This document shows, in pieces, positions 1-8,406 of a stretch of 64,000 nucleotides of DNA (position 1 is its first letter; the number at the start of each line of letters is the position of its first letter). The notes below the pieces were generated by a model. It made no database searches, was not told the origin of the DNA, and was given only the letters and a program-made list of their open reading frames with translations. The DNA comes from Planctomycetaceae bacterium (GTDB lineage: Bacteria > Planctomycetota > Planctomycetia > Pirellulales > Pirellulaceae), in NCBI GenBank assembly GCA_020638975.1, contig JACKHN010000020.1, positions 1 through 64,000 on the forward strand, read 5' to 3'. The translations under genes and the position numbers were made by a program.

Positions 1-134
1 TCGTCGGTCAAGATGACGACGATGTTTGGTTTGTTGGCAGCGCAGATTCCTTCTGGCAGCAACGAGTGCGTGCCCGCGTATAACGCGAGGAAACTGCAAA
101 CGACAAAAGCGGAAGGTGTCGTACACTTCGGCAT
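1..134 (-). CDS. Sulfatase, N-terminal fragment (gene runs off the window)
   Basis: The complement reads from an ATG at 134 into a hydrophobic signal-like stretch (about residues 8-20) and then KPNIVVILTDD. That last string is the first beta strand and metal-binding Asp pair of the formylglycine sulfatase / alkaline phosphatase superfamily. Sulfatases hydrolyse sulfate esters, usually from sulfated polysaccharides, and a signal peptide fits export. Only 44 codons are present, so the formylglycine motif is out of view. A REP-like inverted pair lies just upstream at 156-219. Confidence 0.7.
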   Translation of the reverse strand, partial: MPKCTTPSAFVVCSFLALYAGTHSLLPEGICAANKPNIVVILTD

Positions 135-155
135 TTGGATCGGCTCCGTTATTCA

Positions 156-219
156 GTAGCTTGACTCTCTGAGTCAAGCCTGTGTAGACAACGATGCTCG
201 ACTCGGAGAGTCAAGCTAC
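156..219. repeat. GTAG-led inverted palindrome pair (REP/BIME-like)
   Basis: Two 24-nt units face each other (156-179 and 196-219 on the complement), separated by 16 nt. Each starts GTAG, continues as an imperfect palindrome (GCTTGACTC / GAGTCAAGC type), and the two differ at two positions. A GTAG foot followed by a palindrome, in inverted pairs, is the layout of REP sequences handled by RAYT transposases. It lies in the divergent/tandem gap between the sulfatase start and the SGNH hydrolase stop, so it may also act as a terminator for the latter. A related degenerate pair lies at 57400-57459. Confidence 0.7.
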
Positions 220-225
220 ATGCAA

Positions 226-1371
226 CTATCGTGAATCGGGAACAAGCAGCGTCGACAAGACTTGAGCGTAGACACGATGCCCGAAATCATTGGGATGATT
301 GACGCCATTGCCGGTCAAATCCCAGTCGTGCTTGCGTTTAAGAAACTCCGTCCAGATGCCGGTCATGTCAGCCAAGGCGATGCCCGGCTGGCAGAGGCTG
401 GCGAGCGCATCACGATATTGCGGAAAGACTTCGTGCTTCAAGCGAATCCAATCGCGATTCCCCAACATCGAAGCGATCAATATGAATTCAGCATCGGGAA
501 GCGTTTCGCGAATGTTGTCGATCATCGCTTGTGTGTTGGCTTTATACTCGTCGGCAGACCTCCCCGCAGAATCGTTCATTCCAAAAGCAAGGATTACCAA
601 ATTCGGCTCGTGCTCGACAACCTTGTCGACCATCGTCAGCCCCCAAGGCGTCGACGTCCCGCCCACGGACAGGTTCGTTAAAGTGACTTTGCTTTCGTAG
701 CTGGCCTCCAAGTGTTCACGCAGCAATTCGGGATAAGCTGGCTGAAAGGGGATGCCCTCGGCCCAGCCCGAGGCGTTGCAACCCGTCGAAATGCTGTCGC
801 CCAGCAACACGATCGACAACGCCTCTTTCCGCCGCAGTCGCTCGATTGCGTGAGGCAATGCGGCCGCATCAAACTCTGGCGTGTCGCCGCTCCATTCTTC
901 GGCGGGATGTCGGTAAGTGATGCAGGTTTGCATCTCGTGGTACTCGAGCTTCGCACCAAAGAAGATCTCACCGTTTCCGTCGCGGTGAGTGAGCTCGTAC
1001 TTTTGCGACTTCGCGGGTCGTCTCAGATCTTGCGGTACCTTCGAGACGATGCGTGAACCTACCGGCAAGACGATCTCACATGAACCCGCTCGCCACACGT
1101 AATCGCGCCCTTCCTCGTACGTCTCATCGCCCGCCGAATTGCAGACCGTCAACACTTGTGTAATCGGGAACAGCACCGACGCCCTCCCCTCCCCCGTCGT
1201 CTCGTCGCGAATGAACAGAACCGACTCGCCTTCGACCGTGTCGCCTTGCCAGAAAGGTCGCAGGAGAGCGGGCCGATACACCCAATCGCGCTGCGTCGGC
1301 TCTTCGGCAACGCAATGTTGCAACCACATTGCGCAGATGATGATTGTGAAAAGATAGCGGTAGCAATTCAT
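226..1371 (-). CDS. Secreted SGNH/GDSL-family hydrolase with an N-terminal extra domain
   Basis: The start at 1371 gives a 381-aa product with a typical signal peptide (MNCYRYLFTIIICAMWLQHC). A much longer open frame extends upstream but looks non-coding. Residues about 20-170 form an unassigned accessory region. The SGNH core follows: block I GDSISTGC (nucleophile Ser), block III AFGMND (oxyanion Asn) and the C-terminal block V NHPNDFGH (catalytic His). Such exported esterases deacetylate or de-esterify carbohydrates or lipids; the substrate cannot be told. It is divergent from the glpF-like gene, with a shared 190-bp upstream region. Confidence 0.8.
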   Translation of the reverse strand: MNCYRYLFTIIICAMWLQHCVAEEPTQRDWVYRPALLRPFWQGDTVEGESVLFIRDETTGEGRASVLFPITQVLTVCNSAGDETYEEGRDYVWRAGSCEIVLPVGSRIVSKVPQDLRRPAKSQKYELTHRDGNGEIFFGAKLEYHEMQTCITYRHPAEEWSGDTPEFDAAALPHAIERLRRKEALSIVLLGDSISTGCNASGWAEGIPFQPAYPELLREHLEASYESKVTLTNLSVGGTSTPWGLTMVDKVVEHEPNLVILAFGMNDSAGRSADEYKANTQAMIDNIRETLPDAEFILIASMLGNRDWIRLKHEVFPQYRDALASLCQPGIALADMTGIWTEFLKRKHDWDLTGNGVNHPNDFGHRVYAQVLSTLLVPDSR

Positions 1372-1563
1372 GGTGTAGTCTCTGGGCACTCGACGGACTT
1401 CCTTGCCAGACGAATGTACTTGACTCAGGCCGGAATATCCAGCATGTGGCGTTGTCACGATCTTCGCGAAGCCTCGTTGCGACGGGGACTTGGACTGTGT
1501 TATTGTCATCCGTCTCGTGTGACGAGATTTGAGATTTGTCGGCAGACCTTCAAGGATAATTCC

Positions 1564-2319
1564 ATGCATGCTTATTTGGCCGAGTTCATTGGGACCGCGA
1601 TTCTGATCCTGCTTGGAAATGGTGTGGTGGCCAACGTTGTGCTGCGCGACACGAAAGGCAACGACGCGGGCTGGATCGTAATCTGTGCGGGATGGGGATT
1701 TGCTGTCTTCACCGCAGTCCTGTGCGTTGGCCAATTCAGCGGCGCGCATCTCAATCCCGCAGTCACGGTTGGGCTCGCCGGGGCCGGGAAATTCGAGTGG
1801 GAGTTGGTCGCCGGTTATCTGTCGGCCCAGATGGCCGGTGCAATTACTGGTGCGATCCTTGTCTATCTCTTCTACAAGCCGCACTACGACGTCACCAAAG
1901 ACGAGAGCGCCAAACTTGCGACCTTCTGCACCGGACCTAATATTCGCACGTTGCCGTTTAACTTTTTTAGTGAAATGATCGCTACGTTCGTGCTTGTGTA
2001 TGCAGTTCTACTGATGGTCGATCCTTCGTTCGCGATTGAGTTCGCTGGCGCGAAAGCCGAAGTGCCGGTCGGTCTAGGGTCGATCGGGGCGTTGCCTGTT
2101 GGCTTAATCGTCTTCGCGATCGGTCTGTCCCTGGGAGGCACAACGGGCTATGCGATCAATCCCGCGCGAGATCTCGGCCCGCGAATCGCACACTGGATTC
2201 TTCCCATCAAAAATAAAGGAGCCAGCGACTGGGGCTATGCAGCGATTCCTGTCCTGGGACCGCTCGCTGGCGGAATCCTGGCAGCGCTGCTCTTTCTATC
2301 TCACTCGGCGGCGAGTTAG
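1564..2319 (+). CDS. glpF: MIP family channel, aquaglyceroporin (GlpF-like)
   Basis: A 251-aa integral membrane protein with six predicted helices and the two MIP half-helix boxes: GAHLNPAVTVG in the first repeat and GYAINPARDLGPR in the second. Asp after the second NPAR is characteristic of glycerol facilitators rather than strict water channels, so passive glycerol or small polyol uptake is likely. ATG 1564 is chosen because MHAYLAEFIGTAILILLGNG is the usual MIP opening; the longer open frame upstream overlaps the divergent hydrolase. No glycerol kinase is next to it. Confidence 0.88.
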   Translation: MHAYLAEFIGTAILILLGNGVVANVVLRDTKGNDAGWIVICAGWGFAVFTAVLCVGQFSGAHLNPAVTVGLAGAGKFEWELVAGYLSAQMAGAITGAILVYLFYKPHYDVTKDESAKLATFCTGPNIRTLPFNFFSEMIATFVLVYAVLLMVDPSFAIEFAGAKAEVPVGLGSIGALPVGLIVFAIGLSLGGTTGYAINPARDLGPRIAHWILPIKNKGASDWGYAAIPVLGPLAGGILAALLFLSHSAAS

Positions 2320-2372
2320 TGTGCTTTCGATTGCTGTCGGCTGACTTTGAAAGCGATCAACGTCGACGAAAC

Positions 2373-3452
2373 CTATTCGCCGAGTTCGTCGAACACCGCT
2401 TTCATCAGCAGCGGCCAGACGACGGTCGCGTCGGCGTAAACTTCTGCATAGCGGCCGCCTTCGATGGGCGGTACAAACTTACCCCAGCTAACACCCTCCG
2501 AATACGTGCAGCCGGATAAGCCGCCCCAATGAACGGGCTCGGGGCAGATGCGAACGCCGTATTTGAAGCGTGGTGCCGACAGCTTTGCACCAAGGCGCGC
2601 GTTGGTGATGTCGTAATAGGGACCAACTTGCTGCGACCAATTGCGTGGCACTCCGCCACCGATCGTAATGATGCCCAGTTCTTCCGCCTTGCCGATGAAT
2701 CGGGCGTACTGTTGCAAGTCGAGGAATGGATTGAAGGCCGGAACGGTTTGAAAAATCTCTTCCGGCGCGAGCGATGCTGCGTCGGTACCTTCGGCTCGCA
2801 GAGCACATGCCATCGCCCACGTGGAAACGTCGAGCCCCATCTCGCTGTCGGTGAAGGCTGGAATAAAGACAGGCACATTCTGTTCGAAGGCACTGCGTAA
2901 GATGCCGGGGCCTTCGGCAAGTTGATTCAACTTCTGCCCCAAGGCATGGCAAAGCCGTGCGGAGGACCAGACACCTCCTTCGGGCTTGTGTTCATTGAGC
3001 ACAGCCCGTACGAGCCGCTCGACGTCATTCAAATTGGCTTCCATCTCGAGCGTGTCGTAGATGCGGTTGTAGCCCTGTTCGAAGAGGTCTTCATCGGACT
3101 TGGTGGGGTCATAGCGATAGTGGGCCAAGCCTATCGACTCGGTCAGCCCGTGCGCGATTAAGGCTCCCGTGGCCACGATCGCGTGGACAATGCCTTGATC
3201 GATCATGTCACAGACGAGTCGTCCTTGTTTCGCGACCGTCATCGCGCCCGACAGCGTCAAGACGACTTTACAGGACTCTTTGCGAGTCATTTCGACCAGA
3301 ATGTCGAACGCTTCGCCAAGCTGCCGCCCGCCGAACGCGGTCTTCGACATCGCTCGCAGCAATTGAGGAAACGAAGTGACTTCGCGAATGGAGAGGCTTT
3401 CCAAGGGGACAAGGCCGTCATTCTCGCCGTTGTGTAATGCTCGTTGATTCAT
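2373..3452 (-). CDS. Deoxyhypusine synthase-like enzyme
   Basis: A 359-aa protein of the deoxyhypusine synthase fold. The NAD-binding segments ATGALIAHGL and GGGVPRNW are visible, and SWGK near the C-terminus carries the lysine (about K325) that forms the enzyme-aminobutyl intermediate in the eukaryotic enzyme. Bacteria lack eIF5A, and bacterial homologues are thought to act on small amines (homospermidine or related polyamines), so protein modification should not be assumed. ATG 3452 starts MNQRALHN; in-frame sequence farther upstream runs through the REP-like hairpin at 3503-3560 and is not believed coding. It is convergent with glpF. Confidence 0.8.
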   Translation of the reverse strand: MNQRALHNGENDGLVPLESLSIREVTSFPQLLRAMSKTAFGGRQLGEAFDILVEMTRKESCKVVLTLSGAMTVAKQGRLVCDMIDQGIVHAIVATGALIAHGLTESIGLAHYRYDPTKSDEDLFEQGYNRIYDTLEMEANLNDVERLVRAVLNEHKPEGGVWSSARLCHALGQKLNQLAEGPGILRSAFEQNVPVFIPAFTDSEMGLDVSTWAMACALRAEGTDAASLAPEEIFQTVPAFNPFLDLQQYARFIGKAEELGIITIGGGVPRNWSQQVGPYYDITNARLGAKLSAPRFKYGVRICPEPVHWGGLSGCTYSEGVSWGKFVPPIEGGRYAEVYADATVVWPLLMKAVFDELGE

Positions 3453-3502
3453 GGGGTTCTGATCGTGTTCGTGTTTGAGGGTATCTCTGTTGCACGCCGG
3501 AT

Positions 3503-3560
3503 GTAGGACGGACGCCTCGTCCGTCCTCTTGGTCATGGACGGACGGGGCGTCCGTCCTAC
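3503..3560. repeat. GTAG-led inverted palindrome pair (REP/BIME-like)
   Basis: Arms of 24 nt (3503-3526 and 3537-3560) pair with one mismatch around a 10-nt loop. Each arm is GTAG followed by a palindrome of the GGACGGACG / CGTCCGTCC type. The same word family recurs at 16608-16678, and its GTAGGACGG start recurs inside the element at 33088-33251. It sits upstream of the deoxyhypusine synthase-like gene. Confidence 0.75.
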
Positions 3561-3716
3561 GTCGTTGTTTGCTCGACGCGGCTGACGAATTGAGTCGGAG
3601 TATACCGTTTGCTGGATCGTATACAAAGGACTTGTTGTGCGACGGAAACGCGACTGCAACAATCAGCGTTAGCTCACCCAACAAAGAACGATACGGATTA
3701 ACTCGGAACGCGTGGC

Positions 3717-4604
3717 ATGTCGACCGATACCCCGAACTACTATCTGGGCTGCCCCGTCTGGGCCTGCGAAAAATGGAAGGGCAGTCTGTTCACTTCCGCC
3801 GCACCCCACCACAGTTGGCTGTCGCAGTATGCCAGTGTCTTCAACACGGTCGAAGGGAATAGCACGTTCTATGGCCTACCGTCGCTCGATACGATCCGGC
3901 GCTGGGCCGAGTCCGTTCCGGCTGGATTTCGCTTCGCGCTGAAGTTCCCGAAGGCGATCAGTCACGACAAGCGATTGCTGAACGCCGGCACCGAAACTCG
4001 CGAGTTCTTACAAGTTCTGGAAGTGTTGCACGATGCCGGTTGCCTGGGCCCTTCGTTCCTGCAGTTGCCGCATGGTTTCTCGCCGCATCACCTCGCCGAT
4101 CTGGAAACTTACCTGCGAGAACTGCCTCGCGAGTTGCCTTACGCCGTGGAAGTCCGGCATCGCGAATTCTTTGACGAAGCGGCGCATGAGTCAGCGCTCG
4201 ATGACTTATTGACCGAGTTGCACATTGATCGTGTGATCTTCGACAGCCGAGCGTTATTCAGCGCTCCGCCAAGTGATTCTTTTGAAGTCGAGTCGCAGCA
4301 CCGCAAGCCAAATCTTCCGGTACACCAATCGATCACGTGGCGACATCCGATACTCCGGTTCGTCGGACGTAATGAACTCGAGCGGAACTTGCCTTGGATT
4401 CATGAGTGGTCGCTGAAGATTGCCAATTGGATGAAGGCTGGTTTGCATCCGCTCGTCTTTACGCACTGCCCCGACGAGCGATTTGCTCCCCAATTCGCTC
4501 GCATGTTTCATGAAGAGCTGAAACTGCACGTCGATGTCGCAGACTTACCGCCATGGCCTGGGGAAACGGAAATCCATCCTCCGAAACAGATGGAATTATT
4601 CTGA
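3717..4604 (+). CDS. DUF72 (YecE-like) family protein
   Basis: A 295-aa protein opening YYLGCPVWACEKWKGSLF, matching the GxxGW/W..YP-type start of the DUF72 TIM-barrel family. Family landmarks follow: FNTVEGNSTFYGLPS, then FRFALKFPKAISHDK, LGPSFLQLPHGF, AVEVRHREFF and a late HCPDE. The biochemical role of the family is not settled. No signal peptide is seen, so it is cytoplasmic. ATG 3717 directly precedes the conserved N-terminal strand. It is divergent from the deoxyhypusine-synthase-like gene. Confidence 0.85.
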   Translation: MSTDTPNYYLGCPVWACEKWKGSLFTSAAPHHSWLSQYASVFNTVEGNSTFYGLPSLDTIRRWAESVPAGFRFALKFPKAISHDKRLLNAGTETREFLQVLEVLHDAGCLGPSFLQLPHGFSPHHLADLETYLRELPRELPYAVEVRHREFFDEAAHESALDDLLTELHIDRVIFDSRALFSAPPSDSFEVESQHRKPNLPVHQSITWRHPILRFVGRNELERNLPWIHEWSLKIANWMKAGLHPLVFTHCPDERFAPQFARMFHEELKLHVDVADLPPWPGETEIHPPKQMELF

Positions 4605-4728
4605 GGCTGTTTTCACGGCAATTGATGCGAAGTTCACGACCGCAAAAAGGTTGTGCCCGAGTGGTCTTTGAATGAAACTTGTAGGACAAGCAATTCAATC
4701 CTCTCACTTCGCAATCGAGCCCCCACTG

Positions 4729-7047
4729 ATGATCCGCATCTTGTTGAACACAGCCATTTGCATTGTTATGGCCGGCTCCGTCGTTGGCATCGCGGCGGAG
4801 CCACGCATCGACCACTTCCGCCAGCTTGATGACGTTTGGCCGACGCCGAATGACATTCGCCGACCATCGGGTGCTCCTGGCAAGGACTATTGGCAGCAGA
4901 AAGTCGACTATACGATCAACGTCACGATTGATGACGAGCGGCAAATCGTTACAGGGTCGGAGAAGATCACCTACCACAACAACTCGCCGGATGAACTGTC
5001 AGTGCTGTGGCTTCAGTTGGATCAGAATCGCTATGAACTCGATTCGGATGATTGGTTGTCGACGACTGCTTCCGATCTCAAACAACTGTCGTACGACGGG
5101 CTGCGAACGATTCTGTCTCGACAACAGTTCGATGGTGGATTCAAGATCTCGAAAGTCGTCGACGAGAAAGGCCAACCGCTGGAGCACAGCATCGTCCACA
5201 CGATGATGCGAGTGCATCTTACCAAGCCGCTCAATCCGAGCAAATCCACAACGTTTTCGATCGATTGGCGTTTCAAGATCCCGGATGCCAAAGCGATGAA
5301 AGTGCGTGGAGGCTTCGAGTTTTTTGAAAAGGACGGCAACTACGTCTACAACATTGCTCAATGGTATCCACGTTTGTGTGCGTATACCGATTACTGCGGC
5401 TGGCAGAATCGACAGACATTGGAAGCCGAGTTCGCATTGGAATTCGGTGACTTTAATGTCAGCATCACGGTGCCCAACGATCACATCGTCGCCTCGACGG
5501 GCGAACTGCAAAATCCGGACGATGTTCTTTCCGCGGAACAACGCAAGCGATTGGCCAGAGCTGCCAAGTCCGACACGCCGGTCTATATCGTGACTGAGGA
5601 GGAGGCGAAGAAGAACGAGTCGTCGAAGCCGACCGGCACGAGAACGTGGCAGTTCGCGGCGAAGAACGTACGCGACTTTGCCTTTGCATCGTCGCGAAAG
5701 TTCTTGTGGGATGCACAAGGTGTCGAATTGGGCGGCAAGACGGTGATGGCGATGTCCTACTGGCCTAAAGAAGGCCAGCCGCTGTGGGGGCAATACTCGA
5801 CGGCAGCGGTCGCGCACACGATCCGCACTTATTCGCGATTCACTTTCGACTATCCCTATCCCGTCATCATTTCCGTGAATGGACCGATTCCAGGGATGGA
5901 ATATCCGATGATTACGTTTCAGGATCCACGTCCGGAAGACGACGGCACGTACAGCGAGCGAACCAAGCATGGATTGATCAGCGTTATCATCCACGAAGTT
6001 GGGCACAGTTGGTTTCCGATGATCGTGAATTCGGACGAGCGGAGTTGGCGTTGGATGGATGAAGGTCTGAACTCGTTTGTGCAGTTCCTGGCCGAACAGG
6101 AGTGGGAAGAGTCTTACCCCAGCCGTTCGATTCGCCCGGATAGCAAGAAGAGCATGCAAGAGTATCTGCAGCGCACGGACATTCGTCCGATTATGTCCAA
6201 TGCTGACAACCTGATCTCAGGCGGGCACAATGCCTATGGGAAACCGACCTTGGCGTTGACGATCTTGCGCGAGTCGATTCTGGGGCGCGAACAGTTCGAT
6301 TACGCGTTTAAGGAGTATGCGAACCGTTGGAGATTCAAACGACCAACTCCCTTTGACTTCTTCCGCACGATGGAAGAGTCGTCGGGCCGGGATCTTGATT
6401 GGTTTTGGCGAGGCTGGTTCTATTCGATCGATCATGTTGATATCGCCATCGATCAAGTTCGCAAGTTCCGTTTGGACTCGCGTAACCCAGAGGTCGAGAA
6501 GCAACACGAGCGTGAAGAACGAGAACTTGCCACACCTTCGCTGACCGAACTACGCAATCGAGACCTTCCTAAGCGAGTCGATCAGTCCGACGAACTGAAA
6601 GACTTCTACACCGACTTCGATGACCTGATGGTGCTGCCAGCCGAGCAGAAGAGTTACCGCACACTTCTCGAAGGGTTGAAGCCGCACGAACGAGATTTAC
6701 TGCAAACGCAAGGCAATTTCTATGTTGTCGACTTCACGAATCTTGGCGGTGTCGTGATGCCGCTCGTGCTGGAGATCAAATACACCGACGATTCCAAGCA
6801 AAACGTGCGCATGCCCGCCGAAGTGTGGCGGCTGAACGGTAAACGGATCTCGAAACTGTTCTTCACGCACAAGGAGATTGCCAGTATCACGATCGATCCG
6901 TTAGACGAAACGGCGGATGGCGATCGCAACAACAACCGCTTTCCGCGATTACCGATCGAAGAGTCGTTTCAGTTGCAGAAGCCGAAGAAGACGAAGAACC
7001 CGATGCAGCAATTGAAGAAGGCAGAAAGCTCGCCGGAGGAGGAATAA
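4729..7047 (+). CDS. Secreted M1-family zinc metallopeptidase
   Basis: A 772-aa gluzincin. The chosen ATG 4729 gives the signal peptide MIRILLNTAICIVMAG...; an in-frame ATG at 4672 would only add a polar leader. An aminopeptidase N-like beta domain precedes the catalytic part. A PGMEYPM string stands where M1 enzymes have the GAMEN exopeptidase loop, and HEVGHSWFPM (H422, E423) with the downstream E of WMDEGLNSF completes the HExxH-18-E zinc site. A C-terminal domain ends in a Lys/Glu-rich tail. It probably trims peptides outside the cytoplasm. It is convergent with the DUF3999 gene, 6 bp away. Confidence 0.85.
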   Translation: MIRILLNTAICIVMAGSVVGIAAEPRIDHFRQLDDVWPTPNDIRRPSGAPGKDYWQQKVDYTINVTIDDERQIVTGSEKITYHNNSPDELSVLWLQLDQNRYELDSDDWLSTTASDLKQLSYDGLRTILSRQQFDGGFKISKVVDEKGQPLEHSIVHTMMRVHLTKPLNPSKSTTFSIDWRFKIPDAKAMKVRGGFEFFEKDGNYVYNIAQWYPRLCAYTDYCGWQNRQTLEAEFALEFGDFNVSITVPNDHIVASTGELQNPDDVLSAEQRKRLARAAKSDTPVYIVTEEEAKKNESSKPTGTRTWQFAAKNVRDFAFASSRKFLWDAQGVELGGKTVMAMSYWPKEGQPLWGQYSTAAVAHTIRTYSRFTFDYPYPVIISVNGPIPGMEYPMITFQDPRPEDDGTYSERTKHGLISVIIHEVGHSWFPMIVNSDERSWRWMDEGLNSFVQFLAEQEWEESYPSRSIRPDSKKSMQEYLQRTDIRPIMSNADNLISGGHNAYGKPTLALTILRESILGREQFDYAFKEYANRWRFKRPTPFDFFRTMEESSGRDLDWFWRGWFYSIDHVDIAIDQVRKFRLDSRNPEVEKQHEREERELATPSLTELRNRDLPKRVDQSDELKDFYTDFDDLMVLPAEQKSYRTLLEGLKPHERDLLQTQGNFYVVDFTNLGGVVMPLVLEIKYTDDSKQNVRMPAEVWRLNGKRISKLFFTHKEIASITIDPLDETADGDRNNNRFPRLPIEESFQLQKPKKTKNPMQQLKKAESSPEEE

Positions 7048-7053
7048 TCGCGT

Positions 7054-8406
7054 TCACGAAACTGCGGGATCAGCGGAATCGTGGGCCGCGATGGCGGCTC
7101 GGGAAAGGCTCAATGCGATTGCTGCCAGCACGATGCACGCGACGCTGAGTACGACATAAATCAACCAAGGCAGTCGCTCCGTGAGCGGTAATGGCTCCGG
7201 TTCGAAGAGCGGATTCGCCGTTCGCATTCCCAACGCTGCACGCGTTGGTTCAGGTGTCAGTCGTTGCGGGAGATTTCTAGCAAAGTCGTAGGTTGGATCT
7301 TCTGCATCAGGATTCCCGAAGTACAGTCGGCACGACTCGGATTGTTGGGACGAAGCGATTACGACCTGACGGGCATCAGCGGCAAAGGTTACTTGTTGAA
7401 TTTGCAAAGGTGGGTTCCGGTTATCGGTCACGATCAATCGTAATCGGGCCGCTCGAGCTTCGGGGAACTCGCTGCGCAACGGCTTTGTGGGTTCGCCAGC
7501 GCGCTTCCGCCAAACACCTGTGGCAATCGTGCTGAAACCCGTACCCGAGCCTTCTGGACCGCCAGCTTCGATTTGGTAATTTCGCACGAACGCTTCATCG
7601 GCGATATGGACTTCGATACTTGATACCGGCGTCTGATCACCACCAAGCTCACACACCCAGCGCGAGCCGGGACCGCTGTCGGTGGGAATGGCTTCACGCT
7701 CGCCAACGCGGGCGTTCAAGGTCAAAGTCTCGCCCGGCACTTCCACGGTTCGCAAAACAGTCACTTCCTCGATCGTAACAGCCTGCTTGTCGACCAGTGG
7801 ATCGCGAAACAACTTGATGCGGAGATAACGATAGCGACTCAATGGGTATTCGATCGCTTGATCTCGGAGCACTTTGTCACCACGGCGAAAGTCGACCAAA
7901 GGTTGCTCGTGCAAGGGCCTCCACTGTTCACCATCGTCGCTGCCTTCGAGCGTGAAGAGTCGGCGATAGTTCTGGCCGGGCAGTTGTATCTCTAAGGCAT
8001 TATGCTCCAACTTGCCGTCACCAAGATCAAGTGTCAGCTCACTCGATTGATCGGGGCCTTCCGTACGGTTGAACTCGCGAGCCTCCAGCGGTTGTCGTTC
8101 TGATCGCTTGCTGCGAACTCGCAATGCATACGGCACTTCTTTGCCGCTGGCCGTGAAAACTCGGAGGTCGTGCAAATCGTATCGGGCCCCGTCGAATATC
8201 TCTGGTGTGAGGATCACATCCATCCACTCACTTGTAGCCTCGGCGGAGCGTTCAATCGCTGCGGTATGTTGCCAACGGATCGGCGACTCGCTGGTGGTGC
8301 TGGCAACTGGATTCTGTTGACTGAACGCGGACGTGCTCCAAAGCGACAAGCCGGCTACGCAAGTTGCCATCCAACGTATTCGTTTCGTGATTGGTTGTTC
8401 ATGCAT
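7054..8406 (-). CDS. DUF3999 family protein
   Basis: A 450-aa protein with a signal peptide (cleavage near SAFSQQ), a large extracytoplasmic beta-rich region and one C-terminal membrane helix (LPWLIYVVLSVACIVLAAIAL). The repeated discoidin-like segments (YRRLFTLEGSDDGEQWRPL, YRYLRIKLFRD) match the DUF3999 family. Its ATG overlaps the end of the DUF2339 gene by 8 bp, so the two are translationally coupled. This DUF2339-DUF3999 pairing recurs in many bacteria. Function is unknown; an envelope role is inferred from topology. Confidence 0.8.
   Translation of the reverse strand: MHEQPITKRIRWMATCVAGLSLWSTSAFSQQNPVASTTSESPIRWQHTAAIERSAEATSEWMDVILTPEIFDGARYDLHDLRVFTASGKEVPYALRVRSKRSERQPLEAREFNRTEGPDQSSELTLDLGDGKLEHNALEIQLPGQNYRRLFTLEGSDDGEQWRPLHEQPLVDFRRGDKVLRDQAIEYPLSRYRYLRIKLFRDPLVDKQAVTIEEVTVLRTVEVPGETLTLNARVGEREAIPTDSGPGSRWVCELGGDQTPVSSIEVHIADEAFVRNYQIEAGGPEGSGTGFSTIATGVWRKRAGEPTKPLRSEFPEARAARLRLIVTDNRNPPLQIQQVTFAADARQVVIASSQQSESCRLYFGNPDAEDPTYDFARNLPQRLTPEPTRAALGMRTANPLFEPEPLPLTERLPWLIYVVLSVACIVLAAIALSLSRAAIAAHDSADPAVS

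Noticed and set aside
1156..1563. Upstream extension of the GlpF frame (136 codons)
   Set aside because: Runs antisense through the SGNH hydrolase gene; MIP family proteins start at MHAYLAEF.
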